NCBI RefSeq assembly: GCF_019711535.1
Contig: NZ_JAIGNP010000003.1
Span: 833,228-897,227 of the forward strand
Source: Qipengyuania aestuarii
GTDB taxonomy: Bacteria; Pseudomonadota; Alphaproteobacteria; Sphingomonadales; Sphingomonadaceae
DNA length: 64,000 nucleotides
Reading direction: 5' to 3'
The translations under genes were made by a program, and so were the position numbers. The notes under the pieces were generated by a model. That model made no database searches. It was not told the origin of the DNA and worked only from the letters and a program-made list of their open reading frames with translations. Positions within the stretch are counted from its first letter, which is position 1. Each line of letters begins with the position of its first letter. Of the stretch, positions 50,075 through 58,229 are shown in pieces.

Positions 50075-52855
50075 TTAGAACTGGGCGCGAACACCCAGGC
50101 TGATTCGGCTTCCGGAAAATTCGTAAGTCGTCGGGAAGGACGGATCGATGGTGTAACCGGTCGTCGGCTCGTCGGTAAAGTTGATAGCCTGAAGCTCGAC
50201 ACGCAAGCTCGGGGTCATCTGATAGCTCGCCGAGAAGTCGAACTGGCCATAGGCGTCGCGGTAGACGGGGTACATGTTGCGCTCGATGCGCTCGACATAG
50301 GCGCCCTTGCGATTGTAGCTCACCCGGACTTGGAATGGACCTTGGTCGTAAAAGCCGGTGATGTTGTAGACGCTGTCCGCCAGCCCGACCGGTGATGTCG
50401 GGACATCGATATCCGATTCCCCGGTCAGCGAGCTGTCGAGGAAAGTGACGTTGGCGTTCACCCCGAACCCTTCGAAAGTGCGGCTGAACATGCCAAAGGG
50501 GAGGACCGCCACCAGTTCCACGCCGCTGACGTCGTATGACCCTTCCGCATTTACGGGTTGATAGACATCGAAATCGTAAACGCCGTCGATCGTGCCGTTG
50601 GCGTTATATTTGGTCACATCGCGCACGACGCCGGTCAGTTCGTTCTGAACCACGCCTTCGATATTCTTCCAGAAATAGGACGCCGCCAGCAGCCCGCCGG
50701 AGCCGAAATAATATTCTGCGCCTGCTTCCCATTGATCCGCATAAGTCGGCTTCAGGCCCGGGTTGCCATCCGTGAAGCGGAAATCGTTGAAGCTGGCGGT
50801 CCGCTTGTAGGCCAGATCGGTGAGAGCCGGGCGGATCAGCGTCTGCGATGCGGCACCGCGCAGGATCAGGCCGTCGGTCACCTCGATCGTGGCGTTGATG
50901 GCCGGCAGCAGTTTGTCATAGTCGCCATCGCTCGAAACCGGCTCGTCCGTGTAGCCGGTGGTGCCATCGGAATTCTGAATCTGGAAGAAACCCGACGACC
51001 GGATATCGGTCTTGATATACCGCGCGCCAGCGTTGAGAAGCACTGGCATCGAGCCGAGATCGAAATCGAAATTGACCATGCCATAGGCGGCCCAGGTCTT
51101 TTCCTTCACCCGGTAGAATTGCCCGTCGTCAAAGGGCGAGAGGAAGCCGTCCGGCCGGAAGAAATCGCGAGCATAGTCATTGGAGATCTGCTGCCACGTC
51201 AGGTCGCGGGCCTGATAGTCCTTGCCGCCGACAATATCGATGACATCCATCAGATCGCTGTCGGCAAGCGTGCGTTCGTTGACATACGAGCTATCCCCCG
51301 GCGTGGGGCCCTGTATCTTCTCCTCGCCGTAATTCCGCTCTTTGGTCTTGTCGGTATAGCGCGCACCGATGTGGACCGAACTCAGGCCCAGCAGGCTGCC
51401 GCGATCGAAGCTGCGGCCAATGTCGATCTGCGCGGCATATTTGTCGTCCGAGATCTCCTCATAGGTCGTCTCATAGGCCTCGAACAAATAGGACGAGGGC
51501 GAATTGTACATATCGAAGGATGCCGGGTCGTCGCTCGGGATCGTTTCGCCTCCGGTCTCCGTGTAGCGCGTGCGGGAGGGCGCATAGGCGACATGCTTGA
51601 GATTGGCATAATCGCTCGACTTATCGGCGCCCGAATAACCGCCGAGCATGTCGATGGTCCAGTTTCCGGGCGCCCAGTTCAGTTCGCCTCCGAACTGACG
51701 ATAATTGGTTTCGTTCACGCGTTCCTTGCTCAGGAATTCGTGCTGCGTCGCGGTGTAAGATACATCGCGCAGGACTACGATGCCATAATCGGCGAGCGTC
51801 GTATCGTCGTAATCGTGAATGACGTCGAGCGTCGACCGGCTCGATGCGGAATAGGCTGCGGCGTCATATTCATCTTCAGTGGAATCGTATGAGCCGAGAA
51901 AGGCGTCAAACGTCACGCTCAGCTCGTCGCTGGGCTTGTATTGAAGCGAACCCGAGAAGCCGAGGCGTTCCTGATCGTTGAGGTAGATGCGGTCACCGAC
52001 CTTGTCGAGGAACACAATGCGGCTCGTCTGGTCGTCGTCCGCCGGGTCGAGAATGATGCCGGCGTCGCGTTCCAGAACCGCAATTGCCTGATCCGTTTGC
52101 GCGTTTCCGCGATCGGTCCAGCGCGAAATCGGCCGAAAGTTGATGCCGGAATTTGAATCGGTACGATTGGTCCGCTTGCCGTAAGCTGCCGACAGCAGAA
52201 CACCGAAGGGCCCCCATGTCTGGCTGACCAGCAGCGAGGCCTGCGGATCGATTTCCTCCGAAATGGAATTGTAGGCGCCTTCGACGGAGCCAACTATGCG
52301 CGAGCCGGAAAAATCGAAGGGGCGGGCAGTGCGGATATCGACGATCCCGGCGATTCCGCCCTCCTCCTGCGCTGCCGTGGGCGATTTGTAGACCGTGACG
52401 GTCTGCACCAGTTCGGATGCGAAGATGTCGAATTCGACATCGCGCCCGCCCGAACCCGAAGCGGTTGCAAGATCGTTGATCTGCACATGAGTAAATTCGG
52501 TCGGAAGGCCGCGAACGTTCACCCGGGTTCCCAGGCCCTTGTCACGTTCGATCGTCACGCCGGGTACGCGCTGTAGCGCTTCCGACAGATTCTGCTCGGG
52601 AAAGTCGGCGATGTCGGTGGCGACGATGGAGTCGGAAAAGCCGATGGTGTCGCGCTTGATGTCGATCGCGCGTTCGAGCGACTCCCGGTACCCGCTGACG
52701 ACGATAACGTCGCCTTCGCCGGCGTCATCCGAAGTTGTCTGATCGGCTCCTTCCTCAGCCGTCTGGGCTGCGGCGGGTATGGCCAGAAAGGCCGCTGCTG
52801 CCGCACTGGCGAGGAGAATGGACTTGCGCGCCGTGACGCTGGAATTTCTTGTCAT
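50075..52855 (-). CDS. TonB-dependent receptor
   Basis: A 926-aa outer-membrane receptor without an STN domain. A signal peptide (about 1-29, ending IPAAAQ) is followed by a TonB-box-like DVIVVSG, a plug with QNLSEALQRVPGVTIERDKGLGTRVNVRGL, and a long barrel ending ISLGVRAQF. It belongs to the large Sphingomonadales/Caulobacter receptor group. The ATG at 52855 is chosen because it directly precedes the signal peptide; upstream in-frame codons are Arg/Pro-rich. The acid phosphatase gene lies 109 bp upstream on the same strand, which suggests uptake of an organophosphate or a hydrolysis product. Confidence 0.92.
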   Translation of the reverse strand: MTRNSSVTARKSILLASAAAAAFLAIPAAAQTAEEGADQTTSDDAGEGDVIVVSGYRESLERAIDIKRDTIGFSDSIVATDIADFPEQNLSEALQRVPGVTIERDKGLGTRVNVRGLPTEFTHVQINDLATASGSGGRDVEFDIFASELVQTVTVYKSPTAAQEEGGIAGIVDIRTARPFDFSGSRIVGSVEGAYNSISEEIDPQASLLVSQTWGPFGVLLSAAYGKRTNRTDSNSGINFRPISRWTDRGNAQTDQAIAVLERDAGIILDPADDDQTSRIVFLDKVGDRIYLNDQERLGFSGSLQYKPSDELSVTFDAFLGSYDSTEDEYDAAAYSASSRSTLDVIHDYDDTTLADYGIVVLRDVSYTATQHEFLSKERVNETNYRQFGGELNWAPGNWTIDMLGGYSGADKSSDYANLKHVAYAPSRTRYTETGGETIPSDDPASFDMYNSPSSYLFEAYETTYEEISDDKYAAQIDIGRSFDRGSLLGLSSVHIGARYTDKTKERNYGEEKIQGPTPGDSSYVNERTLADSDLMDVIDIVGGKDYQARDLTWQQISNDYARDFFRPDGFLSPFDDGQFYRVKEKTWAAYGMVNFDFDLGSMPVLLNAGARYIKTDIRSSGFFQIQNSDGTTGYTDEPVSSDGDYDKLLPAINATIEVTDGLILRGAASQTLIRPALTDLAYKRTASFNDFRFTDGNPGLKPTYADQWEAGAEYYFGSGGLLAASYFWKNIEGVVQNELTGVVRDVTKYNANGTIDGVYDFDVYQPVNAEGSYDVSGVELVAVLPFGMFSRTFEGFGVNANVTFLDSSLTGESDIDVPTSPVGLADSVYNITGFYDQGPFQVRVSYNRKGAYVERIERNMYPVYRDAYGQFDFSASYQMTPSLRVELQAINFTDEPTTGYTIDPSFPTTYEFSGSRISLGVRAQF

Positions 52856-52964
52856 GTAGATGATCCCTTCATGGTGAGACGGACAGCGCCTTGCGCAGCC
52901 CGCGTCCCCTCCCGAATGTGCGTTTGTCCCGCTCGCCCTGCGTGGGTGCGGCGGTGATCTGTTT

Positions 52965-53699
52965 TTAGGATTTGGTGCAGTTTTCCGGCGCATCAGCCGC
53001 AGCGCGTGCAGCACGAAGCTCCTTGCGGGCGACCTCAAGATCCTGCCGGAATTCCTCGGAGTTCATTTCAGCCGCGAAGATCACCGCTCCGGCCAGCGTG
53101 CCGGCTTCGGCGGCGCTCTGACTGTGCGATCCGCAAATCCAGCGGCTTTCCCCGAATTCCCGCCCCCGGGCGAGCAATTGGGTGACGCGATCCGGAGCCA
53201 GCGCGGCCAGAATCATGGCGACGTGCTGGCCGTGCGCGGCATGACCGGAAGGATAATCGCCATTCCCGGCCAGATGCTCGGTGCGCGGCTCGCAGATCGG
53301 CAGATCGTTATCGAGCCAGGGCCGCGCCGTCTGGTAATGCTTTTTGGCATCGCCAACCACTCGCCGGTCGTTGCCCGCCCGGTCGAGCAGGCGGCTCAGC
53401 GCCGGTACGTCGTCCTCTTCCAGCGTGGCGCCCAAGGCGCAGGAAAAATGATCGAGCATACCGCCGGTGACGTCGCGCGTGGCGAGGTCCCAGCGCGGGC
53501 TGTCCTTCATCTCGCGGCTTTCACGATAGATTGCCCGGTCTGACTGCGCGCGCGGCGATCCCGGTTCCGGGGGCGGCGGCAAGATCTCCACGAGATTCGG
53601 GCGATCCTCAGGTTCGAGATAGCCGCTGCTTCCGCTCTGCGAATCTGCCGGCATCGCAGCGCCCGCAGCAAGCAGGACTGCCAGTGTCAGTCTTTTCAT
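52965..53699 (-). CDS. class A (PAP2-type) acid phosphatase with a missing catalytic-motif Asp
   Basis: A 244-aa secreted phosphatase related to PhoN. The signal peptide is about 1-21. The motif KX6RP is Lys119...Arg126-Pro127, PSGH is 150-153, and SRX5H is Ser185-Arg186...His192. The Asp normally four residues after that His is Ala196 (HSQSA instead of HWQSD), read directly from the DNA. The second ATG (53699) is preferred because GGAGGG is 5 nt before it. It is upstream of the TonB receptor on the same strand. A possible role is phosphate scavenging, if it is active. Confidence 0.88.
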   Translation of the reverse strand: MKRLTLAVLLAAGAAMPADSQSGSSGYLEPEDRPNLVEILPPPPEPGSPRAQSDRAIYRESREMKDSPRWDLATRDVTGGMLDHFSCALGATLEEDDVPALSRLLDRAGNDRRVVGDAKKHYQTARPWLDNDLPICEPRTEHLAGNGDYPSGHAAHGQHVAMILAALAPDRVTQLLARGREFGESRWICGSHSQSAAEAGTLAGAVIFAAEMNSEEFRQDLEVARKELRAARAAADAPENCTKS

Positions 53700-54027
53700 C
53701 ATGTCCCTCCGACGATCCCAGTCAGTCGGGCGGCCTATGATGTGGGCCGGTTACCCCAGCGTGACGGAGAATGGTCGGTTCGGTGACAATGAGACGATAT
53801 TGGGACAGCTGGGGGCGAGGCCTTCGGAAACATGCCGATTTCACTCAGGCTTTTCACGCAATCTCACGATAGAAGCAGGCCTTATCAGAGCATATCTAAA
53901 ATTATCCGTTCAACGCTATCGGGGGTCGCATACCCAACAAAGCGAGCGGAAGCGCTCAGCTGGCGTCAGGGACACCTATCTCTTTGACCAGTTGGACGCA
54001 GTATGATCCGCCAATGTGTAGGACTCA
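53700..54027. other. intergenic region without a supported gene
   Basis: 328 bp between the divergent start of the phosphatase gene and the end of the GNAT gene. A 101-codon + strand frame crosses it, but its composition and the lack of a domain make it unconvincing. The stretch from about 53780 to 53930 is visibly more AT-rich than its surroundings. It must contain the phosphatase promoter; I cannot mark its boxes with confidence. Confidence 0.5.
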
Positions 54028-54468
54028 TCACAAGTCCTTCACAAGGTATTCGGCACTCGCCGGGCAGAGCGTCGTGAACTCCCGTGAACGGGCAATGGTA
54101 TCGGGAGCTTCATCTCGGCTGGCAGGCTGGTAGCCGTGTTTGCGAAAGAACTTTGCGGCCGTTGTGGTCAAAAGATGCAGCCGTCTGGCGTTGTCTTCGC
54201 GGACCCGGTTTTCCAGAACGGCGAGGGCTCTGCTGCCTATTCCTGCGGCACGGTGATCTGGCGGGATGACAAATGATCTCAGCAGACGGTCGCTCCCGGT
54301 TCCCTCGACACCGATAAAGCCGAGCTGGCGATCTGCGCGGCGGATACTGTAAAACTGGCGGCCCGGTTCCGAAAGGTCGTCATGAGGTAAGCCGCTGGCA
54401 GCGAGCGCCGCGGCAAGGTCTCGCATTTCGCTGGTATCGCCAATGGGGCGGAGCGAAACCTCGTCCAC
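54028..54468 (-). CDS. ArsN2-like GNAT acetyltransferase
   Basis: A 146-aa GNAT protein. LLRSFVIPPDHRAAGIGSRAL is acetyl-CoA motif A. LLTTTAAKFFRKHGY and the C-terminal REFTTLCPASAEYL are hallmarks of the ArsN2 group, often found in arsenic-resistance operons and proposed to acetylate arsenic compounds. It starts with GTG 3 bp after the yceD stop. No arsenic gene is within the window, so the arsenic role is only inference from the family; it may be cotranscribed with the yceD unit. Confidence 0.82.
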   Translation of the reverse strand: MDEVSLRPIGDTSEMRDLAAALAASGLPHDDLSEPGRQFYSIRRADRQLGFIGVEGTGSDRLLRSFVIPPDHRAAGIGSRALAVLENRVREDNARRLHLLTTTAAKFFRKHGYQPASRDEAPDTIARSREFTTLCPASAEYLVKDL

Positions 54469-54471
54469 CGC

Positions 54472-55008
54472 TCAGCCTTTTTTCAGCGCCGACAGGGCTT
54501 CGGCGAGCGGCCCGCTGGGGGCGCGTTCCTCGTCGCTTTCGATGCCAGCTTCGGCGCGCCGTTCCTCTGCGCCCGGGCCTTCGCGATAAGGGTCGATGGC
54601 AAGGCCGAGTTCCTGTGCGATCGCTTCGCCGAGATCGAAGGTCTCGCCTTCATATTCGATCTCGTCCAGATCTTCCTCGGTCAGTTCGAATTCCTCGTCC
54701 TCCTCGTAATCCGCCATGGTTCCGGCAGGCACGAAACGGAGCGCGAAGCTTTCGGAAATGTCGTAGGTAATATCCTCGCGCGTGACCGCGCAGGGCTGCT
54801 CGATCCGGGCCGACAGGGTGCCATTGGCGAGGACTGCCTCGTCCTTCTCGCCAAATTCGACCGTCGCGGTGAGCTGGTGGATGGCGGTAACCGAAAACCG
54901 GCGGGCAAGCGCGCTGCGTTCGGTGTCGCTCGCCTCCACGCTCATCTCTCCGGCGGGAAGGGCGCGCGGCTTCACCAGCCGGACCAGTTCGTTGTCCTGC
55001 CCGCTCAT
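54472..55008 (-). CDS. YceD/DUF177 family protein
   Basis: A 178-aa protein of the DUF177 (YceD) family. Typical features are the CAVTREDITYDISESFALRF stretch and the acidic EEDEEFELTEEDLDEIEYEG with FDLGEAIAQELGLAIDPY. In other bacteria yceD sits next to rpmF and is tied to 23S rRNA or ribosome assembly; rpmF is not adjacent here. The ATG overlaps the upstream chaperone stop by 4 nt (ATGA), so the two are coupled. The C-terminal tail is acidic and Ala/Lys rich. Confidence 0.9.
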   Translation of the reverse strand: MSGQDNELVRLVKPRALPAGEMSVEASDTERSALARRFSVTAIHQLTATVEFGEKDEAVLANGTLSARIEQPCAVTREDITYDISESFALRFVPAGTMADYEEDEEFELTEEDLDEIEYEGETFDLGEAIAQELGLAIDPYREGPGAEERRAEAGIESDEERAPSGPLAEALSALKKG

Positions 55009-55523
55009 GCCGCAATCTCCCCGGCGCGCAGCTGGTCGGCGCTCGTCCGTCCCAGCCGTTTGTGCAGGCGGATCATCCGTTCGGCCAGCGCGTAGCTTTC
55101 ATCTTCCTGTGCCATGGTCACATTGCGCCTGAGAGCATCGGCCAGAGCGGCGCGATCTTCGTTACCCAGCGCCGTGCGATAGCTGCCGAGGCGGCCGCCC
55201 ATGCTGCTCATCAGATTGCCGATCTTCTTGCCCACGGTGGGATCGCCGATCCCGGCTTCGCGCAGCTGGCCTTCCATATCCTCCACGAAAAGCTCGGTTA
55301 CCAGCGCGGTGTGCGGGGCAAGCTCCTTGTCCGCCTCCATCCGCAGGAGCACCAGGCTGAGGACCAGCGTGACCATGTCGAAGCGGCCTTCCAGCGTGTC
55401 GGCCACGCCGCACATGCGATACCAGTCGGGTTCGCGCGCCTGTTCCACGATCGTGTGCCACAGCGGGCGCCACTCTTCGCGCGGGTCGGGCTGCGTGCCG
55501 AAAAGGCGGGTGAGGAAGGACAT
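55005..55523 (-). CDS. ubiquinol-cytochrome c chaperone (Cbp3-like)
   Basis: A 172-aa protein of the Cbp3/UQCC1 family, which helps assemble cytochrome b of complex III. Helical, with WYRMCGVADTLEGRFDMVTLVLSLVLLRME, ELFVEDMEGQLREAGIGDPTVGKKI and MGGRLGSYRTAL, the family signature. In Alphaproteobacteria it is commonly linked to yceD, as here (4-nt overlap). It diverges from bamE across 183 bp. Confidence 0.9.
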   Translation of the reverse strand: MSFLTRLFGTQPDPREEWRPLWHTIVEQAREPDWYRMCGVADTLEGRFDMVTLVLSLVLLRMEADKELAPHTALVTELFVEDMEGQLREAGIGDPTVGKKIGNLMSSMGGRLGSYRTALGNEDRAALADALRRNVTMAQEDESYALAERMIRLHKRLGRTSADQLRAGEIAA

Positions 55524-55706
55524 GGATCGGGTCTCGTTTTGCGAAATCGTTCAGCGGCAATTCAAACCGCCGCGGGCAGGCCCATCCCCTGTTGCACGCA
55601 AAGCCAAGTTGCATGGACGCGCGCGGCGGTTTAGGGCCTCGCTCGCGCATATAGGGCGCGCAGGCCAGCAGGCCAAGCGCCTCGGAAACGGAGTAAAGCA
55701 GTTCCC

Positions 55707-56183
55707 ATGAGGATCACGAAAATCCTTGCCACGTCCGCACTGGTTGCAGCCGGCCTCTCCCTTGGGGCCTGCTCGTCGATCCGGGAGAACCGCGGTTATG
55801 TCATCGATTCGGTGCTGCTGAATTCGGTCCAGCCGGGAATCGACAACCAGCGCAGCGTCGAAATGACGCTGGGCCGCCCGACCTTCACCAGCCAGTTCGG
55901 CGATCCGACCTGGTATTACGTGTCGTCCACCACGGGCCGCAAACCCTTCGTGCGCCCGCGGGTCGAGGCCCATCAGGTGCTGGCCGTGAAGTTCGGCCCT
56001 GATGGCGATGTCCTCTCGGCTGATCGCACGGGTATCGACGAAGTGGTCTATCTCACGCCCGATGGTGCCGAAACGCCCACGCTTGGCCGCGAGCGGGGCT
56101 TCCTCGAAGATCTGTTCGGCAATATCGGTACGGTCGGCCAGCCGGGCCTCGGCGGCACCGGTCCGGGCGGTCCGGGACGCTGA
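55707..56183 (+). CDS. bamE: outer-membrane assembly lipoprotein BamE
   Basis: A 158-aa SmpA/OmlA-type lipoprotein of the BAM complex. The lipobox is LGAC with Cys22. The mature part contains RGYVIDSVLLNSVQPGIDNQ and VEMTLGRPTF, then FGDPTWYYVSS, the BamE core. The Gly-rich C-terminal tail (GQPGLGGTGPGGPGR) is a lineage extension. It diverges from the chaperone gene and precedes hslV by 57 bp, within which the hslV promoter lies. Confidence 0.9.
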   Translation: MRITKILATSALVAAGLSLGACSSIRENRGYVIDSVLLNSVQPGIDNQRSVEMTLGRPTFTSQFGDPTWYYVSSTTGRKPFVRPRVEAHQVLAVKFGPDGDVLSADRTGIDEVVYLTPDGAETPTLGRERGFLEDLFGNIGTVGQPGLGGTGPGGPGR

Positions 56184-56204
56184 CGTCAGGCTTTACCGCA
56201 TCGC

Positions 56205-56232
56205 CTTGACCCCTCTGCCGCGCACCCCATAT
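56205..56232 (+). promoter_or_regulatory. sigma-32 (RpoH) type promoter of hslVU
   Basis: CTTGACC (56205-56211), 14 bp, CCCATAT (56226-56232). The -35 differs from the heat-shock consensus CTTGAAA at two positions and the -10 fits CCCATNT fully. The spacing is in the normal 13-15 range. Transcription would start near 56239-56241, that is at or just before the hslV ATG (56241). This placement agrees with heat-shock control of the HslVU protease. Confidence 0.75.
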
Positions 56233-56240
56233 CGCGCGGC

Positions 56241-56801
56241 ATGAGTGATCAGGACAATCGCCACGGCCTCGTCCAGTGGCACGGAACAACCATCATCGGC
56301 GTCCGCAAGGGCAATCGTATCGTCGTCGCCGGCGACGGGCAGGTGTCCATGGGCAATACCGTGATGAAGCCCAATGCCCGCAAGGTCCGCCGGATCGGCG
56401 AAGGCGGCAAGGTCGTCGCCGGATTTGCCGGCGCCACGGCCGATGCCTTTACCCTGTTCGAACGGCTCGAGAAGAAGCTCGAGCAGTATAACGGGCAGTT
56501 ACTGCGGGCTGCGGTGGAACTGACCAAGGACTGGCGCACCGACAAATATCTGCGCAATCTGGAAGCGCTGATGATCGTGGCGGACAAGGACAACCTTCTT
56601 GTCCTCACCGGCAATGGCGATGTGCTGGAACCCGAAGCGGGCATTACGGCCATCGGCTCGGGCGGAAACTACGCGCTCGCGGCCGCCAAGGCCATCGCCG
56701 AATATGAAGACGATCCCGAAGTGATCGCCCGCAAGGCCATGCAGGTCGCCGCGGACATCTGCGTCTTCACCAACGGCAATGTCACAGTCGAAGAGGTCTG
56801 A
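56241..56801 (+). CDS. hslV: ATP-dependent protease subunit HslV
   Basis: A 186-aa Ntn-hydrolase peptidase ring. The active-site Thr is Thr16, exposed after removal of a short leader, in [26 protein letters not shown] and [15 protein letters not shown] are standard HslV sequence. No ribosome-binding site precedes the ATG, and the promoter -10 box ends 8 bp upstream, so the mRNA may be leaderless. hslU follows after 60 bp. Confidence 0.96.
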   Translation: MSDQDNRHGLVQWHGTTIIGVRKGNRIVVAGDGQVSMGNTVMKPNARKVRRIGEGGKVVAGFAGATADAFTLFERLEKKLEQYNGQLLRAAVELTKDWRTDKYLRNLEALMIVADKDNLLVLTGNGDVLEPEAGITAIGSGGNYALAAAKAIAEYEDDPEVIARKAMQVAADICVFTNGNVTVEEV

Positions 56802-56861
56802 GGAATCTCAGGCCAATCCTGCACTGCCGTCCCTCCTATGCGTGAAATTGGATAAGATAGC

Positions 56862-58163
56862 TTGATCGAAAATCTCACCCCCAAAGCGATCGTCGCAGCT
56901 CTCGATGAACACATCATCGGCCAGAAGGAAGCCAAGCGCGCCGTCGCGGTCGCCCTGCGCAATAGGTGGCGCCGTCAGCGGCTTGACCGTAATTTGCGCG
57001 ACGAGGTGACGCCGAAGAACATCCTCATGATCGGACCCACCGGTTGCGGCAAGACGGAGATTAGCCGCCGTCTCGCCAAGCTGGCCGAAGCCCCGTTCGT
57101 GAAGGTGGAGGCGACCAAGTTCACCGAGGTGGGATATGTCGGACGCGATGTGGAACAGATCGCCCGGGACCTGGCCGAAGAAGCCATCCGCCTGGAAAAG
57201 GACCGCCGCCGCGAAGCGGTTCGTGAAACCGCCAGCCAGGCTGCGATGGAACGGCTGCTCAACGCGCTCGTCGGCGAGAATGCCAGCGAGGCCACGAGAG
57301 AGGCCTTCCGCCAGCGGATTGTCGAAAATGCGATGAACGACACCGAGGTCGAGATCGAGGTTAAGGACCAACCGCAATCCAACATGGAGATCCCTGGCAT
57401 GCCCGGCAATGTCGGCATGATCGACCTGTCAGACATGCTCGGCAAGGCGATGGGCAAGTCCAACCTCAAGCGGCGCAAGTTGAAGGTCCCCGATGCGTGG
57501 GATCGTCTGGTCGAAGAAGAGGCTGAAAAACGCATGGACCAGGACGACGTGAACCGCGTGGCGCTGGAAAATGCCGAGACCAACGGCATCGTTTTCCTCG
57601 ACGAAATCGACAAGATCGCGGTGAGCGACGTCCGCGGCGGATCGGTCAGCCGTGAAGGCGTCCAGCGCGATCTTCTACCGCTCATCGAAGGCACGACAGT
57701 TGCCACCAAATACGGTCCGATGAAGACCGACCATGTACTCTTCATCGCCAGTGGAGCGTTCCACGTATCGAAACCATCGGACATGCTGCCTGAATTGCAG
57801 GGCCGCTTGCCAATCCGGGTTGAACTGCGCGCGCTGACAGAGGAAGACTTCGTCCGCATCCTCACCGAGACGCGCGCGAACCTCGTACAGCAGTATAAGG
57901 CGCTGATCGGGACGGAAGACGTCATGCTCGAAATCACCGATGATGCGATTGCCGAGGTCGCAAAGATTGCCGCCCGCGTGAACGAGAGCGTCGAAAACAT
58001 CGGCGCGCGCCGTCTCCAGACTGTTATGGAGCGCTTGCTGGAAGACATCAGCTTCGAAGCCGAGGAGCACAGGGGCGAAACGATAACCATAAACGCGGAC
58101 TATGTTCGTGAACGCCTCGACGATCTTTCTGGCGACACGGACCTTTCCAAGTATATTCTCTGA
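56862..58163 (+). CDS. hslU: HslU ATPase
   Basis: A 433-aa AAA+ unfoldase that feeds HslV. Walker A is GPTGCGKT (58-65), Walker B FLDEIDK, sensor and arginine-finger parts follow, and the C-terminus ends DLSKYIL, whose tail docks into HslV. The I-domain is the Lys/Glu-rich region about 110-230. The start is TTG at 56862: it gives [19 protein letters not shown], the normal start of the family, and no ATG or GTG lies near. A five-codon frame (ATG at 56838, stop 56853-56855) ends 6 nt before it. Confidence 0.96.
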   Translation: MIENLTPKAIVAALDEHIIGQKEAKRAVAVALRNRWRRQRLDRNLRDEVTPKNILMIGPTGCGKTEISRRLAKLAEAPFVKVEATKFTEVGYVGRDVEQIARDLAEEAIRLEKDRRREAVRETASQAAMERLLNALVGENASEATREAFRQRIVENAMNDTEVEIEVKDQPQSNMEIPGMPGNVGMIDLSDMLGKAMGKSNLKRRKLKVPDAWDRLVEEEAEKRMDQDDVNRVALENAETNGIVFLDEIDKIAVSDVRGGSVSREGVQRDLLPLIEGTTVATKYGPMKTDHVLFIASGAFHVSKPSDMLPELQGRLPIRVELRALTEEDFVRILTETRANLVQQYKALIGTEDVMLEITDDAIAEVAKIAARVNESVENIGARRLQTVMERLLEDISFEAEEHRGETITINADYVRERLDDLSGDTDLSKYIL

Positions 58164-58211
58164 CGAACGTCGCCTTGACCGGATGATTCTTCTCTCCGGC
58201 CAAGGTGTTCG
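58164..58211 (+). terminator. long hairpin after hslU
   Basis: CCTTGACCGG (58173-58182) and CCGGCCAAGG (58196-58205) pair with one mismatch around a 13-nt loop, and CGAAC (58164-58168) with GTTCG (58207-58211) extends the stem. It directly follows the hslU stop. No T-run is present. It may terminate the hslVU message or attenuate read-through into the S41 peptidase gene. Confidence 0.6.
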
Positions 58212-58229
58212 TGGGTTGGAGGGTAAATA

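Noticed and set aside
53701..54006. 101-codon plus-strand frame in the gap before the GNAT gene
   Set aside because: No recognisable sequence, a start overlapping the phosphatase's start region, and changing base composition along it.
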